A stretch of DNA of 41,559 nt. Origin: Linnemannia hyalina (Eukaryota > Mortierellomycota > Mortierellomycetes > Mortierellales > Mortierellaceae). Under the pieces are notes generated by a model, which was not told where the DNA came from, did not search any database, and was given only the letters and a program-made list of their open reading frames with translations. Each line of letters opens with the position of its first letter. The first letter of the stretch is position 1. Below are positions 36,572-41,559 of this stretch, piece by piece. The stretch spans positions 1-41,559 of the forward strand of contig JAHRHY010000042.1 in the NCBI GenBank assembly GCA_019671135.1, read 5' to 3'. The translations under genes were made by a program, and so were the position numbers.

Positions 36572-37177
36572 AACAGGCTAATTTGCGCAAGAGTGTACAA
36601 AATGAGTGCGCGGTTTGGCACCTCGATGTCGGCTTAACTTATCCTCATGGATGCAGGAACTATGTAGGGTGCGACTGTTCGTCGATTAAAAAGTTACATG
36701 AGCTGGGTTAAATACGTCGTGAGACAGTATGGTTTCTATCTTCTAGGGGGAATTAGAATAAAATAAGAACGAACTTTTGTACGAAAGGAACAAGAATGAT
36801 TTAGTCTAAGATTAGTTAATTCTAGTTTTAGATGAAATAATAGTTACTAACCTATGGTTTACCTGTTGTTTATATGTCCCTAATATTAAGACTATCGAAA
36901 ACTCGATAAATAATGTTATAATCTTATAACATTAAGGGAATGTTTCTCTCACTAAGATAAATATATAGTATAGGCACGGCAGGGACGCTAAGTTGGTTAA
37001 AGATAAGTGCTGAAAGCATATAGGCACGAGGCTTATCTTAAGATATTTCTTAAATATACGTATTAGAATAATACGAAAAATGTTATAGGTTTTATTTGTA
37101 AGAATTTAGAAATTTTTAAGAACAAAATACTAATTTTATATATTACTATTTATACATATATCTAGTTTATTTTTAAA

Positions 37178-37248
37178 GCTTGGTTAGCATAAAAGTAATG
37201 TAATTGTTTTGTAATCAATTGAAGCAAGTGCAATACTTGCACTGAGCT
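37178..37248 (+). tRNA. trnT: tRNA-Thr (TGT)
   Basis: Acceptor GCTTGGT/ACTGAGC, anticodon loop TTTGTAA, T-arm GCAAG/CTTGC. First tRNA after rnl, the usual place for trnT. Confidence 0.9.
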
Positions 37249-37263
37249 TAAAAAGACAAGGGG

Positions 37264-37335
37264 GGATTAGAAGTCAAATGGTTCGACATAGCTCTTTCAA
37301 TGCTACCTTAGCAGGTTCAATTCCTGTCTAGTCTA
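37264..37335 (+). tRNA. trnE: tRNA-Glu (TTC)
   Basis: Acceptor GGATTAG/CTAGTCT, anticodon loop CTTTCAA, T-arm GCAGG/CCTGT. Confidence 0.9.
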
Positions 37336-37336
37336 A

Positions 37337-37410
37337 AGTAAGTTGGTGGAATAGTTTACACGTTCGGCTCATGTCCGGAATTTATGAAGGTGCGAACCCT
37401 TTACTTGCGT
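37337..37410 (+). tRNA. trnM: tRNA-Met (CAT), first copy
   Basis: Anticodon loop CTCATGT in TTCGG/CCGGA. The first acceptor pair is mismatched and the T-loop is unusual (GCGAA for the common TTCGAA), possibly a base error. Whether it is the initiator or elongator is not resolved. Confidence 0.82.
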
Positions 37411-37501
37411 ATAAAAATATTAAATAGTACTAGACTTTTTTATAAAATTGCATAGAAGTATTTGTAATAATCCATTTTATTATATCAATATATTATTGAT
37501 A

Positions 37502-37574
37502 GCCTGTTTAGCTTAATTGGTAAAGTATACTGCTCATAACAGTAATTATAAAAGTTCAAGTCTTTTGATAGGTA
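37502..37574 (+). tRNA. trnM: tRNA-Met (CAT), second copy
   Basis: Acceptor GCCTGTT/GATAGGT with G-U pairs, anticodon loop CTCATAA in TACTG/CAGTA, T-arm AAAAG/CTTTT. Two trnM genes in this block are normal for the group. Confidence 0.88.
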
Positions 37575-37579
37575 TAAAA

Positions 37580-37650
37580 GTGAGTATAGGTTAATGGTAG
37601 ACTTATCGACTTCCAATCGAGGTGTGTCAGTTCAATTCTGACTATTCATA
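37580..37650 (+). tRNA. trnG: tRNA-Gly (TCC)
   Basis: Acceptor GTGAGTA/TATTCAT, anticodon loop CTTCCAA, T-arm GTCAG/CTGAC. In Sordariomycetes trnG usually lies between cox3 and nad6, so its position here is rearranged. Confidence 0.9.
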
Positions 37651-37682
37651 ATAAATAGAATGTACTCTAGACAGAAAACGAA

Positions 37683-37764
37683 GTCCGAGTGATGAAATTG
37701 GTAAACATGACAAATTTAAAATTTGTTGACGAAAGTCTTAAAGGTTCAAGTCCTTTTTCGGACA
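37683..37764 (+). tRNA. trnL: tRNA-Leu (TAA)
   Basis: Class II tRNA, acceptor GTCCGAG/TTCGGAC, anticodon loop TTTAAAA in ACAAA/TTTGT, variable arm, T-arm with TTCAAGT loop. The TAA anticodon serves the dominant UUA leucine codons. Confidence 0.92.
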
Positions 37765-37900
37765 ACTACAGTTTAAATAATAATTAAGCTTAAAGAAGTA
37801 TATTATATATACCCATAAACTTCATATATAATATATTTAGCCATAAACTCCATATATATGGTGATATTATTAAAATATTTACATTTTTATTTTTCATTTC

Positions 37901-39343
37901 ATGTTATTATCTACTTTAGTTATCATACCTATAATAGGTATAGTCATTATATCTAGTATTAATGCTAAAAAAATAGAACAAATGGTGGCTCTAGCTACTA
38001 GTATATTAAATTTAATAATATCTTTAATTATATTTTTATTATTTAATAATAGTACAAATCAATTTCAATTTGTACAAGAGCATTACAATACACAATTGTT
38101 TGATATATACTTAGGTATAGATGGGGTCTCAATATTTTTTGTATTATTGACTACAATAATAATGCCTATAGCATTACTAGCAAATTGAGATTCTATTAAA
38201 GAAAATGTTAAATCATACCTAATAATAATGTTATTATTAGAAACATTATTATTAATGGTATTTATGGTTTTAGACATTATGTTATTTTATATATTTTTTG
38301 AAAGTATATTACCACCTCTATTTATATTAATAGGAATATTTGGGTCAGATAATAAAGTGAATGCTAGTTATTATATCTTCTTATATACATTATGAGGATC
38401 GTTATTTTTATTATTATCTATTTTAAGCACATCTTCTGCAATGGGAACAACAGATTTTGATACTTTATTCAAGTTAAACTTTGAGTTTAATACACAAAAA
38501 GTTTTATTTATAGGAATATTTATAGCTTTTGCTGTAAAAACTCCAACAATATTTTTAAATAATTGATTATTAAAAGCTCACGTTGAATCTCCTTTAGGTG
38601 GAAGTATTGTTTTAGCAGCTATTGTTTTAAAATTAAGTTTATACGGTATATTTAGATTGATATTACCTATCTTACCAAAAGCTTCTTTAAATTATACTTT
38701 TATTATATATACTATAGGTGTTATAACTATAATATATGCTAGTTTTAGTACACTAAGAACAACAGATATAAAAGAATTAATTGCCTATAGTTCAGTTTGT
38801 CACGCATCTGTTTATTTAATAGGTATTTTTAGTAATACTATCCAAGGATTAGAAGGTAGTATAGTATTAGGTTTAGCACATGGTTTTGTATCTAGTGGTT
38901 TATTTATAGCAGCTGGTGGTGTTCTTTATGACAGAACAGGTACAAGAAGTATATACTTTTATAGAGGAATAGCTCAACTAATGCCTATATTTGCTATATT
39001 ATTCTTTATATTATCATTGGGTAATTGTGGTGCTCCTTTAACTATTAATTTCATAGGAGAATTTATGTCTTTATATGGAGTATTTGAGAAATTACCATTA
39101 TTAGGTTTATTAGCATGTTCTTCTATAGTATTTTCAGCTGCTTATAGTATATATTTATTTAATAGAATATCTTTTGGAGGATCTTTTAGTAAATTTATAG
39201 AACAAGGTGTATTAGATTTAAATAAAAGAGAATTTATCATGTTATTTATACTAGTAGTATTTACAGTAGTATTGGGAGTATATCCATCAATAATATTAAA
39301 TGTATTGGATTATTCAATGAGTAATTTAATTTTTAATGTATAA
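37901..39343 (+). CDS. nad4: NADH dehydrogenase subunit 4
   Basis: Antiporter-like proton-pumping subunit of complex I. 480 residues, single copy, uninterrupted, TGA=Trp. Signatures: YLGIDGVSIFFVLLTT, MLFYIFFESILPPLFILIG with the conserved glutamate, LLKAHVESPLGGSIVLAAI with the channel lysine, ELIAYSSVCHASVYLIG and LAHGFVSSGLFIAAGGVLYD. In most Sordariomycetes nad4 lies between nad1 and atp8; here it sits between the rnl-proximal tRNAs and trnA. Confidence 0.97.
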
Positions 39344-39385
39344 TATTTTGTTACACAAAATATTTATTATCTAAAATATAATAAA

Positions 39386-39457
39386 GGGGATATGATTCAG
39401 TTGGTAGAATGTCGACGTTGCATGTTGAAAGCCTAGGTTCGAATCCTAGTATCTCCA
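39386..39457 (+). tRNA. trnA: tRNA-Ala (TGC)
   Basis: Acceptor GGGGATA/TATCTCC, anticodon loop GTTGCAT in TCGAC/GTTGA, T-arm CTAGG/CCTAG. Confidence 0.91.
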
Positions 39458-39507
39458 ATTTAGTTTAAAGGGACAAAGTTAATTGATTTGTTTTAAATAG
39501 AATATAA

Positions 39508-39580
39508 GCTTGTGAAGCTCAATTGGTCGAGCGGAACGTTGAAGTTGTTTAGGTTGTAGGTTCAAATCCTATCGCGAGCA
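39508..39580 (+). tRNA. trnF: tRNA-Phe (GAA)
   Basis: Acceptor GCTTGTG/CGCGAGC with G-U pairs, anticodon loop TTGAAGT, T-arm with TTCAAAT loop. Confidence 0.91.
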
Positions 39581-39592
39581 CAACAAATTCTA

Positions 39593-39608
39593 AAGATCTG
39601 TGGATCTT
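39593..39608 (+). other. Small hairpin after trnF
   Basis: AAGATC, loop TGTG, GATCTT: a perfect six-pair stem 12 bases after trnF and about 150 bases before orf601. It could be a processing or termination structure; there is no direct support for either. Confidence 0.4.
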
Positions 39609-39636
39609 ACAATCCCGAGCAATACTACTCATTGGA

Positions 39637-39652
39637 TCCCTGACCCTTATAT
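39637..39652 (+). repeat. 16-base piece of cox3 coding sequence
   Basis: TCCCTGACCCTTATAT is identical to cox3 bases 29652-29667 (codons for SPWPLY). It lies upstream of the copied cox3 leader, so the two cox3-derived pieces are in swapped order relative to cox3 itself. Confidence 0.75.
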
Positions 39653-39709
39653 CCAAGTCCGACTATTAAATCTATTTTTGAATGCTTTGGTTGTCATAGA
39701 ATTTGTAAA

Positions 39710-39742
39710 TGTAAAAATGATTTTAGACAAAAATAATAAATA
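39710..39742 (+). repeat. Copied cox3 leader in front of orf601
   Basis: 33 bases identical to 29549-29581, with weaker similarity continuing to the ATG (ATATATGA and ATTATATGA). It places the same upstream signal at the same spacing before orf601 as before cox3. Confidence 0.88.
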
Positions 39743-39755
39743 GATAATCCATTAT

Positions 39756-41559
39756 ATGAAACTTTATTTAATGAGAATACTCATATCAGTATTCATGTTC
39801 ATTATATTGCAAAGTTTAACCGTATTAACTATGTACGATGTTACTGTAATTTCAATTATAGAATTTGATTATTTAGAGTTTTTCATGAACTGTCCTGCTA
39901 AATTTAAGATTTTTTTTGGAAAAGTATCCTGGATAGATTTTTTACCTCAAACTAAATTTATTTTAGCAACCTTTTTAAACATATTATTTACATATCTTTT
40001 TAGTAAAAATATAATAGAAAAACATTTGTTTAGTAAAGATAAAATACGAAATTTCAGTTTTTACTCACTTGGAATTCTCCTATTTATAATTATCATTTTT
40101 TCTTTGCCTAGATTTCTACTTAGAAATTTTTTTACTATGTTTTTTTTTGGAGAAGTAACTTATATATCTATATTTTTATCTATACTTTGAGTATTACCTT
40201 TTATGAGCTACACTCTAAATATAGTTATTAAATACATAACTAAGCAAACAATAAAAAAAGAAGATTTTCATTTTTTTAATGAAAATGTAGTTAATTCTAT
40301 AAATATTTATAGTATTTGCTTTATATTAGTTTTTTTATACATAAATATACATTATACTGGAGAGATTTTTGGGATTATTTTATATAGAATATATCAGACA
40401 TTAACCTTTTCAAACAGTGTTATACTTTGTTATTCTGATACCCTTCCAGAAAATTTAGTTCATGTATTTTCTACAGAAAAGGGTGAAATTAATTCTAGTG
40501 TTATTAAGTTTAATGGGGAAGATAAAGAAGTTCATACCTTAAGTTTTCTTAAGGGAGCGGTTAATGAAAAATTACTAGATTACACTAATTGAAAAACTCA
40601 TCTTACTTATTGAGGTACTAAACCTTTAGAGATTCAAGGTAAATGTCTAGCTATGCGACAGTTTGAGGAAACAAAATTAGTTAATAAGCCAACAATTGAA
40701 TCTTTTACGTTTAATCACTCTCGAGGATTTTTTACTTCAGCTTCTATATTGGACCATAGTTTACCAACTAGAATAGGAGTAATAATTAATATTGGATATG
40801 AGCCTACTATTAGTAACTACGCTAAATTTTGACTTACTATTCGTCTTGAAGGTAACGATAGTGTACTAAAAGGGATAAGAATAATGGAAAGTGTGTTTGG
40901 TAACCGAATATTTCCAAATATGGACAAAAATAGAGCTGGATATCTAGAAGTTAACTATCCACCCCATAATGAATCAATGTCGAGATTTGGGAATCATTCT
41001 GGCTATAAATTATCAGATTTTGATATTTATTTAGCTAAATTAAGTGGATCATTAAAATTACCTAGGAACATGGCACAGGTATTTACAGAATCTCGTGCAA
41101 GTGTTCGTAACAATTTAGTGAATAAGTGAAACTCATTTTTACCAGGTGATATTAATGAAAATTCCTATTTAAGGTATTTCCATGATAGAAAGGGAGAAAT
41201 GGGGCAATTATATGCAAAAGAAGGTAAAGGTTACTTAAGTATTAGCTCTAGAAAATTATCACGTAGTTTGGACTCAGTTAAATGTACTATAGATCCTATT
41301 AATTTATCAACTGCTATAGAAGATTTAAATAAGTGAATACCTATTCCTGCTTTAAATGATTTAACTATAGATACTCAGGTTAAAAGAATATGAACTAAGG
41401 GAATTCCACTTTATTGTAGTGCTCCAGGTATTGTAAAATATAGTAATATTACTAATCCTACATACACATCTGACGTTAATATTCAAAAATTCATAGATAG
41501 GCCTGAAGATACTACTCCTGGCTTCTTATTTTCTAATTTAAATAATGTACTTAAACACT
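39756..41559 (+). CDS. orf601, unknown membrane-anchored protein (open at window end)
   Basis: Continuous frame of 601 codons running off the window, with at least seven TGA=Trp codons and one TGG, so it is written in this mitochondrion's code. The first about 210 residues are hydrophobic, with probable membrane helices near 4-24, 68-84, 100-118, 130-150 and 184-205. The remaining about 390 residues are hydrophilic and soluble-looking, with stretches such as FNHSRGFFTSASILDHSLPT and YLEVNYPPHNESMSRFG. I see no polymerase, endonuclease, reverse-transcriptase or respiratory signatures and cannot name the family. Plasmid-like mitochondrial genes are a possible source. The start is supported by the copied cox3 leader directly upstream. 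Confidence 0.8.

Larger units (their letters stand above)
32340..37050 (+). rRNA. rnl: rnl, large-subunit rRNA with one group I intron
   Basis: Mitochondrial large-subunit rRNA; exon 1 about 32340-34895, exon 2 36572 to about 37050. Landmarks: GAGTACCGTGAGGGAA (32671), the domain IV-V block GGTCCTAAGGTAGC (34117) and the sequences around it, GGTTTGGCACCTCGATGTCG in exon 2 (36613) and the sarcin-ricin loop TACGAAAGGAAC (36779). The intron interrupts the conserved GGGAT/AACAGGCT site, matching E. coli position 2449. Bases up to 33006 are duplicated in the left arm. Ends are approximate. Confidence 0.94.

Overview
This window is mitochondrial DNA of a filamentous ascomycete (Pezizomycotina). UGA is read as tryptophan throughout, and trnW carries a TCA anticodon (genetic code 4). 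The sequence is strongly AT-rich. It has large- and small-subunit rRNA genes, the standard respiratory-chain and ATP-synthase genes, and an rps3 gene inside the rnl mL2449 group I intron. The tRNA block V-I-S-W-P precedes rnl. The order atp9-cox2-nad4L-nad5-cob-cox1-nad1-atp8-atp6-rns-cox3-nad6-rnl resembles Sordariomycetes and Leotiomycetes, but nad4 lies downstream of rnl instead of after nad1. I lean weakly towards Leotiomycetes. No homing endonuclease was seen, and cox1 and cob have no introns.

The layout is dominated by a giant fold-back. Bases 1-16408 are the reverse complement of bases 16550-33006. The two arms flank a 141-base spacer that holds the only copy of the 3' end of atp9. Reading outwards from the turn, both arms carry cox2, trnR(acg), nad4L, nad5, a small orf, cob, trnC, orf234, cox1, trnR(tct), nad1, atp8, atp6, rns, trnY, trnD, cox3, an accessory patch, trnN, trnS(gct), nad6, trnV-I-S-W-P and the 5' part of rnl. 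In the left arm these genes are on the minus strand, in the right arm on the plus strand. The arms differ mainly by one- or two-base indels, often in homopolymers. Genes broken in one arm are usually intact in the other: the left arm has good cox2, nad4L, nad5, cox1 and nad1; the right arm has good cob, cox3, nad6 and orf234; atp6 and atp8 are intact in both. This fits a fold-back (template-switch) chimera in long-read or amplified data with uneven polishing better than a real duplication, but only read data can decide.

From 33007 to the end the sequence is single-copy: the rest of rnl with its rps3-bearing intron, trnT, E, M, M, G and L, then nad4, trnA and trnF, and finally a long unrecognised reading frame (orf601, open at the window end). 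orf601 starts directly behind a copied piece of the cox3 5' leader.

The conventional genes encode complex I (nad1, 4, 4L, 5, 6), complex III (cob), complex IV (cox1-3), ATP synthase (atp6, 8, part of 9) and the organelle's translation RNAs plus Rps3. nad2, nad3, most of atp9 and the tRNAs for Lys, Gln, His and the second Leu are not in the window. The least explained content is orf234, orf601, the small frames between nad5 and cob and between cox3 and nad6, and a Cox2-like remnant.
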